43,486 bases of DNA. Origin: Lachnospiraceae bacterium. GTDB lineage: Bacteria; Bacillota; Clostridia; Lachnospirales; Lachnospiraceae. The DNA is taken from positions 1 through 43,486 of the forward strand of contig JAIDOW010000044.1 in NCBI GenBank assembly GCA_029063085.1, given 5' to 3'. The notes under the pieces were generated by a model. That model was not told the origin of the DNA. It did no database searches and saw nothing but the letters and a program-made list of their open reading frames with translations. A program made the position numbers and the translations under genes. How positions within the stretch are numbered: the stretch's first letter is position 1; every line of letters begins with the position of its first letter. Below are positions 1 through 8,581 of this stretch, piece by piece.

Positions 1-67
1 AAATCAGATGTAGTGATACGATAGCAGCCTGGGTCTCGTGTTCTGGTAGATGTTTATAAGATATCAG
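1..67. other. Probable Nextera P7 adapter contamination (left end)
   Basis: The first 67 bases follow the order of the Illumina P7/Nextera read-2 adapter with scattered errors: an ATACGA segment at 16-21, CAGCCT at 25-30 (start of the N710 i7 index as seen on this strand), GTCTCGTG at 33-40, then AGATGT, TATAAGA and CAG up to 67. The right end of the window carries the reverse complement with a matching index. I infer that this is library sequence and not genome; real sequence probably starts near 68. Confidence 0.8.
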
Positions 68-224
68 TATTTTTTCTATTGAGCTTTTTATACTGCTCCA
101 GTTGGAGCGTAAAGAAATATGGAACCCTTTATATGCTGGCAAATAGAAAATAGCATGGAAGTGGAATCGTTGCATTGGAAACGGTGCAAAAAACGATATA
201 GACAAAAGAATAACATACTTCTAC

Positions 225-261
225 ATACCATAGTCCCCAAGGGGATTGTGGTATTTTTTAT
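225..261 (+). terminator. Rho-independent terminator
   Basis: An inverted repeat (arms about 225-238 and 241-254, with G-U pairs) is followed by a T-rich run. It would end transcription entering from the left. I see no credible gene in 68-224, so the upstream gene may lie outside the window. The rest of 262-425 is AT-rich leader for the HTH gene. Confidence 0.6.
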
Positions 262-425
262 TTCGACAAATTCTTTTGTATTTCTATTTTCTTTTCTAAT
301 ATTCCTCTTAAAAACTTTTTTTATGACAATCGGCAGACACTGGATTTTTCGGTGTCGTACCCCGACAGCCTTCTGATTTTTAACAAGAAACTTGGTAAAT
401 CAGTTTTAGAAATCAGGAGGGTAAA

Positions 426-755
426 ATGTATTATTATAATTTGGCAGAGAGTGGAAAACGCCTGAAAGACCTAAGAAATGAAAAAGGAAAAGCATATACA
501 CAGGAGAAGGTGGCAGAGGAGGTTGGGATATCAAGAGAATACCTTAACCGTCTTGAGGCAGGGAAAAAGGGATGCAGTGTAGATTTGCTCGTTATATTTG
601 CACAGTATTATGATGTAACGATGGACTATATTGCATACGGAAAAGAGGAAAGAATACATAGTATCAGTTTGTCAGAAAAGATGGACAAGCTGCCAGCAGA
701 TCGCAGGATACTGGCAGGGAAACTTATTAATGGTATACTGGATAATCTTTTATAA
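426..755 (+). CDS. XRE-family HTH transcriptional regulator
   Basis: A 109-residue DNA-binding protein. Residues about 7-70 form a Cro/C1-type helix-turn-helix: KRLKDLRNEKG opens the domain, YTQEKVAEEVGISREYLNRLE is the two-helix reading unit, and a closing helix ends in the YDVTMDYIAYG pattern usual for these repressors. The C-terminal 40 residues are a short helical tail. AGGAGGG lies just upstream of the ATG. It sits upstream of a promoter with a palindromic operator (772-800) and a second small HTH gene, an arrangement typical of mobile-element control regions. The target is not shown by sequence; control of the element's own genes is an inference. Confidence 0.88.
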   Translation: MYYYNLAESGKRLKDLRNEKGKAYTQEKVAEEVGISREYLNRLEAGKKGCSVDLLVIFAQYYDVTMDYIAYGKEERIHSISLSEKMDKLPADRRILAGKLINGILDNLL

Positions 756-771
756 AAAGTAAATATTTATA

Positions 772-800
772 TTGACGCACCACGCATAGCGTGGTATAAT
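772..800 (+). promoter_or_regulatory. Sigma-A promoter with palindromic operator in the spacer
   Basis: TTGACG (772-777) and TATAAT (795-800) are separated by 17 bp. A perfect 7-bp inverted repeat with a 3-bp centre, ACCACGC-ata-GCGTGGT (779-795), fills almost the whole spacer. A repressor bound there would block RNA polymerase. The likely binders are the HTH proteins encoded on either side (426-755 or 837-1070). It drives the 837 gene and perhaps the transglutaminase-like gene. Confidence 0.85.
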
Positions 801-836
801 AAAGTTAGAAATAAAAGAACACATGATTGAAGGGGG

Positions 837-1070
837 ATGGACAAATTGGAGAACAGGGAATTATTGAAGCAGATCCGTTCAGAAACGGGGATGAGCCAGA
901 AAAGATTTGCGAGTTATTTTAAGATACCAATACGCACTTATGAGGATTGGGAAAGGGGGATACGGAAGATGCCAGAGTATCTGTTATGCCTTATGGCATA
1001 CAAACTCAAGGCAGAGGAAATGATTGAACACATTCCGGATCGACTTGCGGATGAAACGAATGATGAGTAG
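837..1070 (+). CDS. Small helix-turn-helix protein
   Basis: A 77-residue protein with an HTH-like core: LLKQIRSETGMSQKRFASYF, then a second helix containing IPIRTYEDWERG. The 'TYEDWERG' segment is common in small Lachnospiraceae HTH proteins that act with phage or ICE modules. The AGGGGG ribosome site (831-836) touches the ATG at 837, while a TTG at 846 sits 9 bases away. The true start may therefore be 846 (74 residues). It lies directly behind the palindromic promoter at 772-800 and overlaps no other real gene; the next start is at 1096. Its function as a repressor or antirepressor is inferred. Confidence 0.75.
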   Translation: MDKLENRELLKQIRSETGMSQKRFASYFKIPIRTYEDWERGIRKMPEYLLCLMAYKLKAEEMIEHIPDRLADETNDE

Positions 1071-1095
1071 GCAGTATAGAAAGGAGCTGGTTGTT

Positions 1096-2145
1096 ATGAA
1101 AAAAAGAGGTTATTGTTTATTTATCTGTATGGTTTTGTTGGTAACAATACTCATTCCTATGGAGAATGTTCAGGCGAAAGCAAAACCAAAGCTGTCTATA
1201 AAGAATAAGACAATGTATGTAGGAAAGACAGCAACACTTATCCTGAAAAATGCGGGAAAAGTGAAGTGGAAAACCAGTAAGAAATCTGTAGTTACTATCA
1301 CTAAGAAAAAGAAAAACAAAGTTACCATTAAGGCAAAAAAAGCAGGAAAGGCAACAATTACAGCCACTTATAAAAAGAAAACCTATAAGTGCAGGATTAC
1401 CGTTAAGAAGAAAACAGAAAAGACAGAGCAGGATAATCCGGTGTTGAATGCGACAGATGTTTCCCTGTATTATCTTGGAGATACTTATAAAAACTATATC
1501 CAGTATGAACCGAGCCATTTAAGAGAATTTCGTTTCCGGGTATCCGGCACAAAAAAAGAAGTACGGACATGGAAACTGGAAGGTGAAGGAAAAGACTTTT
1601 TCAAGATAACTGATTATGGTCTGGTAACGATGTTATGGGGACCGTCATACAGTGACTGGTCACAAACAGCTACAGTTAAGGCAACTCTGGAGGATGGCAG
1701 AGTGCTGACGGCAAAGGTTACCTGTTATGCAGAGTCCAATTTCTACATGAATACCTTATTAGAGAAATTTGAAAGCCAGTACATTACCACTGGAATGACA
1801 GATAAGGAAAAAGCAGAGAAAGCGGCATGGTATATTGGTTATACAACCGATTACCAGTCTGGGCAGAATGACTGGATGCTCCTATTCTTTCAAGGAAAAG
1901 GAGATTGTCTGGCAAGCCGGACAGCATTGGAGTATATGTGCAGGCACATGGGGATCAAGGCAAGAGCCTGTGGAGAATTTGATTATCATGGACAGACTTT
2001 GATAAAAGCGGAAGGAAAGTTTTATATCATAACCACTGGATATAATGAGCCAAAACCGAGAAGTTATAGCATTACAGAAGTAAGTGGAGCAGTTTTAGAA
2101 AAAATCATGGAGGAAAACCATCTTAAAATGTGGATGTTTGAGTAA
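1096..2145 (+). CDS. Secreted Big2-like protein with transglutaminase-like domain
   Basis: A 349-residue exported protein. The ATG at 1096 is chosen because AAGGAG lies at 1081-1086 and the translation then begins with a classic signal peptide (KK-R, hydrophobic core, cleavage after VQA near residue 27). Residues about 32-105 are a very lysine-rich Ig-like/Big2-type domain with the AKKAGKATITA signature. The C-terminal third (about 235-345) resembles a transglutaminase core: KGDC at Cys271 before a helix, and DYH at His298. The usual acidic third residue is not obvious, so catalysis is uncertain. The same Big2-like module recurs in the proteins at 8978 and 19833. It probably acts on the cell surface. 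It is cargo beside the recombinases, and its substrate is unknown. Confidence 0.78.
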   Translation: MKKRGYCLFICMVLLVTILIPMENVQAKAKPKLSIKNKTMYVGKTATLILKNAGKVKWKTSKKSVVTITKKKKNKVTIKAKKAGKATITATYKKKTYKCRITVKKKTEKTEQDNPVLNATDVSLYYLGDTYKNYIQYEPSHLREFRFRVSGTKKEVRTWKLEGEGKDFFKITDYGLVTMLWGPSYSDWSQTATVKATLEDGRVLTAKVTCYAESNFYMNTLLEKFESQYITTGMTDKEKAEKAAWYIGYTTDYQSGQNDWMLLFFQGKGDCLASRTALEYMCRHMGIKARACGEFDYHGQTLIKAEGKFYIITTGYNEPKPRSYSITEVSGAVLEKIMEENHLKMWMFE

Positions 2146-2149
2146 TGTA

Positions 2150-2181
2150 AAGCAGGCAGGCGGATAGCCTGCTTGTTTTTT
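2150..2181 (+). terminator. Rho-independent terminator
   Basis: A perfect 8-bp stem AAGCAGGC/GCCTGCTT (2150-2157 and 2167-2174) is followed by a T run, five bases after the stop codon of the transglutaminase-like gene. Confidence 0.85.
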
Positions 2182-2220
2182 GGGGCAAAGGAATTATAAA
2201 AAGCTATTTTATGAGAAAAA

Positions 2221-2265
2221 GAGGAAAAGTGAGACAGATGAAAATGGGACTTTTCTTCTTTTTTA
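2221..2265 (+). terminator. Second terminator-like hairpin
   Basis: A 10-bp stem (2221-2230 with 2249-2258, one G-U pair) is followed by a T-rich run. With the hairpin at 2150 it gives a double stop and isolates the 3' recombinase region from upstream transcription. Confidence 0.6.
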
Positions 2266-2269
2266 TTTG

Positions 2270-2880
2270 CAAAAAATTATATGAAATGTGACCTGCCGGG
2301 TTACAAATGTGACTGATTGGTTCCTAAAAATAGATGACAGAATCCCCTAAAATGAACTTACAATTTCATAGGACACGCACATTCCACAATGATATTTTCG
2401 CCTCTGCTGTATGGCAGGGGTGGCAGAATCCCATTTCGTGCGACGATGAGCCTGCATAGCATTTTACAGAAACGCTATGTAGCCCGTGAAGGTTCCGAGC
2501 AGAGGGTTGTGCCTACCTGTGTTGCAGCAGGAGATAATGAGGTGTCATGTGTATCCGGATTTCAGCAGAAAGCATTTCCGGGGAGTGGCTGCCTGTAGAC
2601 GAGCCTTGATGGGCATGGCAAGGTACAATGATGGTTTTAGCAGACCATGTTTGTGTTACCCCGCTGGGGGTGCCGGAAAGACCGGCAGTGATGAGGATGA
2701 TGGCTGCATTTGCAGTCAGTTGTCCTCTGAAATCAGTGTTTCCAATGCCAAAGATTCAAACAAAGATATAAACAAGCGGCTTTCGGGTTATTGGGAACAT
2801 TGATTTGGGAGGATAACAAAGCCTTTTTAATGTATGAGGACAGATACGGATATCAAGGGTAGGTTTGCCGGATGGAGGAA
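2270..2880 (+). other. Gene-poor stretch with several potential RNA stems
   Basis: About 600 bases without a convincing protein. The open frames here (2389-2598, 2486-2803) have no ribosome site and low-complexity, cysteine-rich translations that look non-coding. The composition is richer in G and C than the flanks. Several local inverted repeats are visible: CCTCTGC/GCAGGGG near 2400-2420, CATAGC/GCTATG near 2455-2480, TGCCGG/CCGGCA (2671-2676 and 2682-2687), and CTGCA/TGCAG near 2703-2715. It could be a structured non-coding RNA, a regulatory leader for the recombinase genes, or decayed sequence. I cannot assign a known family. Confidence 0.4.
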
Positions 2881-2885
2881 GTGGC

Positions 2886-3026
2886 ATGGAAGATAAAAAG
2901 TATCACTATGAAGTGACAGAAGATGGAACGGACGTGCTGGATCAGAATGATGAAATTGTGGTTCAGTGTCCAACGGAGCAGGAAGCAGTGGAATATATCA
3001 AAGAGCATGGGGAGAAGCCGGAATAA
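2886..3026 (+). CDS. Small acidic protein, 46 residues
   Basis: A short ORF, ATG 2886 to TAA 3024-3026, beginning MEDKKYHYEVTEDG and ending in GEKPE. A GGAGGA ribosome site lies upstream (about 2873-2878). It is acidic, charged and has no membrane segment, and the composition looks like a real cytoplasmic protein. It sits 33 bases before the DUF6870-like gene and upstream of the serine recombinases, so it is probably part of the element's recombination module. I do not recognise a function. Confidence 0.6.
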   Translation: MEDKKYHYEVTEDGTDVLDQNDEIVVQCPTEQEAVEYIKEHGEKPE

Positions 3027-3059
3027 GGTTTCTCTCTTTTGTCTGGAAGGGAGATAAAA

Positions 3060-3314
3060 ATGGTGTCAGTAGAAGAATTGGAAAAAATGGCAGATATTCC
3101 GATTAGCGGGATTGACCGGAAAGAGGTTGTCGAGTTTGGCAGTATCAGGATAGATGAAGGAAAAACAGTGGAAGAAAGGACATTATCATTGATTGAGCAG
3201 TCCGGCAATCCGTATTTTCGCAGAAAAGGAAACCATGTTGTGAAAATATCCTTTGCCAATAACGGGCAGTCTTTTCAGGATAATTTTGTGTCAGCACTGG
3301 ATGGGCAGGCATAA
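3060..3314 (+). CDS. DUF6870-like small protein of mobile elements
   Basis: An 84-residue protein starting MVSVEELEKMADIPISGIDR, with a middle part containing GKTVEERTLSLIEQ and an end containing GNPYFRRKGNHVVKISF. From memory this matches a conserved small family (DUF6870) often found just upstream of recombinase genes in Clostridia. The ATG at 3060 is preferred over an upstream TTG because GGAAGGGAG lies at about 3046-3053. The function is unknown. The position suggests a role in element maintenance or recombination control. Confidence 0.65.
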   Translation: MVSVEELEKMADIPISGIDRKEVVEFGSIRIDEGKTVEERTLSLIEQSGNPYFRRKGNHVVKISFANNGQSFQDNFVSALDGQA

Positions 3315-3490
3315 GCCGCTATATTGTATGCGGTTTGAGATTTTGCAGATGAAAGTCAATTTGCTGTGGAAATTTTATGGCGGGGATGGTATAATGGTAT
3401 CAATAAGGACAAATCTAATTTTATATGAAATATACCATTCCTCTTGAATTTGGGGCTTCTAACATAGAAAATCAAAAGGAGTGGTAAGTA

Positions 3491-5152
3491 ATGAACGAAG
3501 CAAGACGTATTTATAAAGCTGCCATCTATGTTAGATTATCTAAGGAGGATGGCGATGTTGCAGATGCGAAAAAGGCAGAGAGCAACAGTATCTCAAATCA
3601 GAAATCTCTGATTTTGAATTTCCTGAAGGACAAAGAAGATATTGAAGTGGTATCGGTGCGGGAAGATGATGGATATTCCGGTGCGACTTTTGAACGTCCG
3701 GCATTTCAGTTGATGATGCAGGATGTGCAGAATGGTCTGGTTGACTGTATTGTGGTCAAGGATTTATCCCGTTTCGGCAGGGAATACATTGATGCTGGGC
3801 GGTATATTGAAAGGCTGTTCCCGGCTATGGGGGTACGGTTTATTGCCATCAATGACAATTATGACAGTGCAAACAGCAGTGGACAGTCGGATGAGATTGT
3901 CATTCCCTTTAAGAACCTCATTAATGATGCCTATTGCCGGGATATTTCTATTAAAATACGCAGCCATCTGGAAGTTAAGCGGCAGAATGGGGAGTTTGTA
4001 GGCAATTATTGTGTCTACGGCTACCGTAAATCAGAAGAAAACCACAACAGGCTGGAGCCGGACGAGTATGCAGGTCATGTGGTGCAGGATATGTTCCAGT
4101 GGGTTAAGAATGGCATGAGTCTGGATGCTGTCAGCAAAAAGTTAAATGCTCTCGGTGTGCTTTCTCCGATGGAGTATAAATTAAGCAACGGGGAGAATTA
4201 CAAATGCAGCTTTAAGAAAAAGGAAACTTGTGAATGGACACCCACCGCTGTCCGCAGGATTGTGACAAATCCGATTTATACTGGTATGCTGGTGCAGGGC
4301 AGGGTAACAACTCCAAACCATAAAGTAAAGACACAGATACAAAAAGAAGCTGACGAGTGGGCGGTAGTGGAAAATAGCCATGAAGCATTGGTAAGGCAGA
4401 GGGACTTTGATATTGTCCAGAGGCTTCTTGCTATAGACATGAGAACCTCACCGGGGCAGGATTCCATCTATACCATGTCAGGGATTGCCGTATGTGCAGA
4501 CTGTGGGGCGTTGATGACAAGAAAGGTATCTACGGTTTCCGGCAAAAAGTATGTTTATTACCTGTGTTCCAACCACAAAAAATTTAAGCGTTGTACTTCC
4601 CACCGTATTCGGGAGGATGAATTGGAGGAAACGGTGCTGTCCACGTTAAAGGAGCTGATCGGACAGCTTCTGGATGCGGATGAAGTCATACGGCAGGCAG
4701 GGGAAATGCAGAACAGAAGAATAGATATCCAGAAGATGGAGGAACGGATACAGGCAAACGAGGAAGAAATCAACCGTTATAACCGTATGCTGGTATCGCT
4801 CTATGAAGATTATAAGGAAGGGATTGTGGATAAAAAGGACTTCCAGTTGATTAAGGAGAACTTTGAACAGAAGAAATCCATTGCGGAGCAGGCAATCCGC
4901 AATATTGAAAAAGAGGCGGAAACAGCGGCACAGGAAAGGGACAGTGACCGTTCATGGATAGAGGAATACCGGGAGAACAGAAATATTTCCTCCCTTACCC
5001 GCAGCCTTGTGGTCAATCTGATAAGAGAGGTCAGGGTATATGAAAAGGGAAATCTTGAGGTTGTGCTGGACTGTGATGATAAATTCCATTCCATGCTGGA
5101 ACAGGCGGCAAGGATACAGAATATCGAGAGGGCAGAAAGGATGGCGGTGTAA
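3491..5152 (+). CDS. Large serine recombinase 1
   Basis: A 553-residue site-specific recombinase. Residues 8-160 are the resolvase/invertase catalytic domain with the nucleophile Ser17 in YVRLSKED, the GYSGATFERPAF loop and the DLSRFGR arginine motif. The Recombinase domain spans about 170-290 and contains GYRK and NPIYTGML. A zinc ribbon follows (CADCG ... CSNHKKFKRC). A coiled coil (about 385-480) then closes the protein, the typical plan of large serine integrases and TndX-type transposases. AAAGGAG precedes the ATG. Its stop codon abuts the next recombinase start (TAAATG). It is expected to excise or integrate the mobile element, probably together with the two following proteins. Confidence 0.95.
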   Translation: MNEARRIYKAAIYVRLSKEDGDVADAKKAESNSISNQKSLILNFLKDKEDIEVVSVREDDGYSGATFERPAFQLMMQDVQNGLVDCIVVKDLSRFGREYIDAGRYIERLFPAMGVRFIAINDNYDSANSSGQSDEIVIPFKNLINDAYCRDISIKIRSHLEVKRQNGEFVGNYCVYGYRKSEENHNRLEPDEYAGHVVQDMFQWVKNGMSLDAVSKKLNALGVLSPMEYKLSNGENYKCSFKKKETCEWTPTAVRRIVTNPIYTGMLVQGRVTTPNHKVKTQIQKEADEWAVVENSHEALVRQRDFDIVQRLLAIDMRTSPGQDSIYTMSGIAVCADCGALMTRKVSTVSGKKYVYYLCSNHKKFKRCTSHRIREDELEETVLSTLKELIGQLLDADEVIRQAGEMQNRRIDIQKMEERIQANEEEINRYNRMLVSLYEDYKEGIVDKKDFQLIKENFEQKKSIAEQAIRNIEKEAETAAQERDSDRSWIEEYRENRNISSLTRSLVVNLIREVRVYEKGNLEVVLDCDDKFHSMLEQAARIQNIERAERMAV

Positions 5153-6802
5153 ATGGCGAGAAAATCAAGAATGAGACAGCCGGCGCCGGTTCGGTCTGCC
5201 GGGAAAAGTGACAGGAAAGTATATAAGACAGCCCTCTATGCAAGGTTATCCGCAGAGCGTGAAGATACAAGGGAGAGGGGAACGATACAAAACCAAATCA
5301 ATTTTATCCGTCACTATGTGGAACAGCAGGAGGATATGGAAATTTATGATACCTATATGGATGACGATATTTCCGGCACGAGGTTTGACAGACCTGCCTT
5401 TGAACGCATGATGTCAGACATGAGAAACGGCAGGATAGACTGTATTGTAGTCAAGGACTTATCCCGGCTTGGCAGGGATTACATTGAAACCGGGAACCTG
5501 ATTGAGCGTGTGTTCCCGATGTTCCGGCTCCGGTTTGTGGCAGTCAACGACCAGTTCGATTCCACAAAGGGCGGGGCAGAAATGATTATGACAGTGACGA
5601 ATATTGCCAATGCCCTGTATGCGCAGGATATTTCTAAAAAGATTGCCACAGCAAAGGAAAATCAGATGAAACAGGGTATTCCCTGTAGCATGGTTCCCTA
5701 TGGATACCGGGTAGAGAAAAGTGCCGGGAATGACAAAAGCATGGTGCCGGATGAAGAATCAGCAGGGATTGTCAAAAGGATTTTTGAGGAAGTCGCTGCC
5801 GGAACGTCACAGACAGCAGTTGCGGAAATATTAAACAAGGAAGGAATTCCAACACCGTACCAGTACCGTATGAGAAATAACCCGGAAAAACTGGCAGAAA
5901 AACCGCACTTAAAATGGAACAGGGATCACATAGCAGTCATTTTGAAAAATGAGGTGTATTTGGGGAGATATGTATCGGGAAAAGACAAGGTGTGTCTGTA
6001 CCGGCATGAGAAACGCCATACAGCAGATAAAGAGCAGTGGAATGTGTTTGAGAACCACCATGAACCGCTTGTGACAGAACAATTATTTGAAACCGCAAAT
6101 GCCCGTAAGGAAGAAAGGAAACAGGGAAAATGCGGGGTAGATAATTTCTTCAAACGGAAAATATTCTGTGGGTGCTGCGGAAGTGGCATGGTTATCCGTC
6201 CAGAAAAAAAGTATCGCTGTTATATCTGTACCAGAAAAAGACAGTACGGAAAGGACAGCTGTAACTGTCTGCCTGTCAAAATGGATATGGTATATGATAC
6301 CGTATTTCTGGCAGTGAAAGAGCAGATAAAGCTGCTGTTGGATACAGATGCCCTGCTCCGGCAGATGAACCAGTCCCGGGAGGCAAAGGAGAAAATAGCA
6401 TCTTTTTCCGAGGCACTGAATAAATGCCATGCGGATTTGCAGAAAGTGGCAGCATTAAAAAGTGGTCTGTATGCAGATTATCAGCAGAGCCTTTTGAGTG
6501 AAAAGGAATATCTGCAACTGAATGAGGAATATTCAGGGCGGATTGAAAAGCTGGAACACTATGCCGACGAATTGGCAGAGGCAATGGAGGGGTATCGTCA
6601 TACTCCCATGCGTGGGACAGAGTTAAGGAAAATCATTGAGAAGTACCGGAGTAAGCGGAAGTTGTCAAAGGAAATGGTGGAAGAACTGGTGGAACGGGTG
6701 ATTGTCCATGAAGATAAAAGCATGGAAATCGTTTTCCGTTATGATGATGAAATGAAGAAACTGCTTATGGCAATGGAACAGCGGAAAGGGGAGATAGCAT
6801 GA
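5153..6802 (+). CDS. Large serine recombinase 2
   Basis: A 549-residue large serine recombinase. An N-terminal basic extension of about 22 residues precedes the catalytic domain, where Ser33 lies in YARLSAER and the arginine motif is DLSRLGRDY. The Recombinase domain (about 190-310) carries PYGYR and NEVYLGRYVSG. The zinc ribbon is CGCCGSGM with a second pair in CYIC, and a coiled coil follows. The start follows the previous stop directly (TAAATG), and the stop overlaps the next start (ATGA), so the three genes are translationally coupled. Its sequence differs clearly from its neighbours, so this is not a recent tandem copy. Distinct roles in integration and excision are possible. Confidence 0.95.
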   Translation: MARKSRMRQPAPVRSAGKSDRKVYKTALYARLSAEREDTRERGTIQNQINFIRHYVEQQEDMEIYDTYMDDDISGTRFDRPAFERMMSDMRNGRIDCIVVKDLSRLGRDYIETGNLIERVFPMFRLRFVAVNDQFDSTKGGAEMIMTVTNIANALYAQDISKKIATAKENQMKQGIPCSMVPYGYRVEKSAGNDKSMVPDEESAGIVKRIFEEVAAGTSQTAVAEILNKEGIPTPYQYRMRNNPEKLAEKPHLKWNRDHIAVILKNEVYLGRYVSGKDKVCLYRHEKRHTADKEQWNVFENHHEPLVTEQLFETANARKEERKQGKCGVDNFFKRKIFCGCCGSGMVIRPEKKYRCYICTRKRQYGKDSCNCLPVKMDMVYDTVFLAVKEQIKLLLDTDALLRQMNQSREAKEKIASFSEALNKCHADLQKVAALKSGLYADYQQSLLSEKEYLQLNEEYSGRIEKLEHYADELAEAMEGYRHTPMRGTELRKIIEKYRSKRKLSKEMVEELVERVIVHEDKSMEIVFRYDDEMKKLLMAMEQRKGEIA

Positions 6803-8391
6803 GAAGGACATTGGCATTATATATCCGCCTTTCCGTCAGTGATGCTGATGTGGTTTTCAGTGGGAAGGAAGAAAGCAACAGCATTACCAGCCAGAGAAAA
6901 CTCCTGTATGCCTATATCCGTTCCCATGAGGAATTTGCAGAATATGAAGTGCTGGAATATTTCGATGATGGGGTGTCCGGCACAGGTTTTGAGAAACGCA
7001 CAGAGTTTCAGAGAATGCTTGCGGATGCACAGTCAGGAAAGTTTGAGTGCCTGCTTGTAAAAGATTTTTCCCGGTTTGGCAGGGATTATCTGGAAGTGGG
7101 GAACTATATGGAGTTTGTGTTTCCAGTTATGGGCATACGGTTCATTTCAGTGAATGACGGATATGACAGTAAACAGCAGAACGGCATGACCGGGGGAATG
7201 GATGTGGCATTCCGTAATCTTATATACCAGATGTACAGCAGGGATTTGTCACGCAAGGTCAAATCAGCCCGCAAAAACAGGAACGAGCAGGGGGAGTATA
7301 CCGCTTCTTTTACTGCATTTGGTTACCGTAAAAATCCATCTGATAAGCATAAACTGGTTGTGGATGAACCGGCAGCCGAAGTGGTCAGGGAAATCTTTGC
7401 ACTGGCGGCAGGCGGGAAAAGTGCAGCAGAGATTGCCCGTATTCTGAATGAGAGAAAAACGCCTACCCGTCTGCAACGGCAGTGGGAACGGGGGATAAAT
7501 TACAAGCCCACGCACAATATGGGGGATTATCTTTGGGAGAATACGGAGGTGCTGGCAGTCATAAGAAATCCCATCTACAAAGGAACACTGATACAAAACC
7601 GCTATGAAACGGTTGGGTTTGGGGATGATAAAAAAATAGTAAAGCGGGAGAAATCAGAGTGGAGTGTCGTAGAGAATGTGGTTCCTGCCATTATCAGTAA
7701 AGAGTTGTTTGAAAAGGCAAATGCAACGTTCAGCGGATATACGGGAAACAGGAAAAAGCCAAAGAGTGTGAATTTGTTCCATTGTCCGTATTGTGGGAGG
7801 AAATTAAGGAAAACACAGCATAAGCCAAAGTATGTATGCAGTGTCAGAAATACGAATCCAGATTTGCCCTGTGCAAGGATTTTCATGGAAAAAGGGGAGG
7901 CAGAGCAGATGGTTCTGGAAACGGTAAGGGAGGCTTGCCGGATGCGTCTGGACAATCTGATGGTTCAAAAACAGACAGATAATAAGAAGAAAACTTCCGT
8001 ATGTCTGTTAGCAGAACTGGAACGGGAGAAACAGCGTGTGGAGGATAACACAATCCAGTTGTATAAAGAGTATGCCTCCGGCGGTTATTCCAAAGAAGAA
8101 TACTTGTCATTGCGAAAAAGAAATCAGAGTCTGCTTGGGGAACTGGAGGAAAAGATTGCTGGTATAGCAGAGCAGGAGAGTAAGCGGGAACCGGAGGAAA
8201 ACGAGGACGATCTGAAACAGTGCAGTGTGCTGGAGGAATATGATGGCAACATCTTATCAAAACTGATTGACAGGGTGTATCTCTATAATGACGGCAACTT
8301 GCAGGTGGTGTTTAAGAATGATGATTATTTTCAGACGGTTTGTGTGGAGGGGATTAAGGACAATATAACTCCATCACTTTATGAAACGTAA
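6799..8391 (+). CDS. Large serine recombinase 3
   Basis: A 530-residue large serine recombinase with the catalytic Ser12 in YIRLSVSD, VSGTGFEKR, and DFSRFGRDY. The Recombinase domain contains FGYRKNPSD and RNPIYKGTL. The zinc ribbon is CPYCGRKL ... CSVRNTNPDLPC. A C-terminal coiled coil (about 400-470) is present. It starts inside the stop codon of recombinase 2 (ATGA). It is the last gene of the element on this side; a truncated host-type flavodoxin follows about 190 bases later. Three co-transcribed large serine recombinases at an element end are a known but little-studied arrangement in Clostridia. Which of them is required is not shown here. Confidence 0.95.
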   Translation: MRRTLALYIRLSVSDADVVFSGKEESNSITSQRKLLYAYIRSHEEFAEYEVLEYFDDGVSGTGFEKRTEFQRMLADAQSGKFECLLVKDFSRFGRDYLEVGNYMEFVFPVMGIRFISVNDGYDSKQQNGMTGGMDVAFRNLIYQMYSRDLSRKVKSARKNRNEQGEYTASFTAFGYRKNPSDKHKLVVDEPAAEVVREIFALAAGGKSAAEIARILNERKTPTRLQRQWERGINYKPTHNMGDYLWENTEVLAVIRNPIYKGTLIQNRYETVGFGDDKKIVKREKSEWSVVENVVPAIISKELFEKANATFSGYTGNRKKPKSVNLFHCPYCGRKLRKTQHKPKYVCSVRNTNPDLPCARIFMEKGEAEQMVLETVREACRMRLDNLMVQKQTDNKKKTSVCLLAELEREKQRVEDNTIQLYKEYASGGYSKEEYLSLRKRNQSLLGELEEKIAGIAEQESKREPEENEDDLKQCSVLEEYDGNILSKLIDRVYLYNDGNLQVVFKNDDYFQTVCVEGIKDNITPSLYET

Positions 8392-8417
8392 TGCAAGTGA
8401 GATAAAAAATAGTATTT

Positions 8418-8455
8418 CAGCCACTACGGAAAGAAGTAGTCTGTGGTGGCTGTTT
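8418..8455 (+). terminator. Possible terminator after recombinase operon
   Basis: A 7-bp perfect stem CAGCCAC/GTGGCTG (8418-8424 and 8446-8452) is followed by a short T run. A competing inner pairing (CACTAC/GTAGT) exists. The T run is short, so termination may be weak. Confidence 0.45.
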
Positions 8456-8581
8456 CACAGGAAGGCAAAATATGCTGGTTTGTTAGATATAACCTTTAGG
8501 TATATACAACATAACGATTTGGAGTATTCCTTGCTTTAAAGAGGTGGTTTATAATAAAAGAAATTTTTTTTTGTCCTTTAC

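Noticed and set aside
119-376. 85-residue open frame with a hydrophobic stretch
   Set aside because: It runs through a terminator hairpin (225-261) and has no ribosome site. The hydrophobic part is a by-product of T-rich DNA.
2410-2700. Group II intron (GTGCG-like start near 2440)
   Set aside because: I see no domain V hairpin, no reverse transcriptase and no matching 3' end.
2389-2803. Open frames of 69 and 105 residues in the gene-poor region
   Set aside because: They lack ribosome sites, overlap each other and have unnatural, Cys/Gly-rich translations. The region is better described as structured or decayed DNA.
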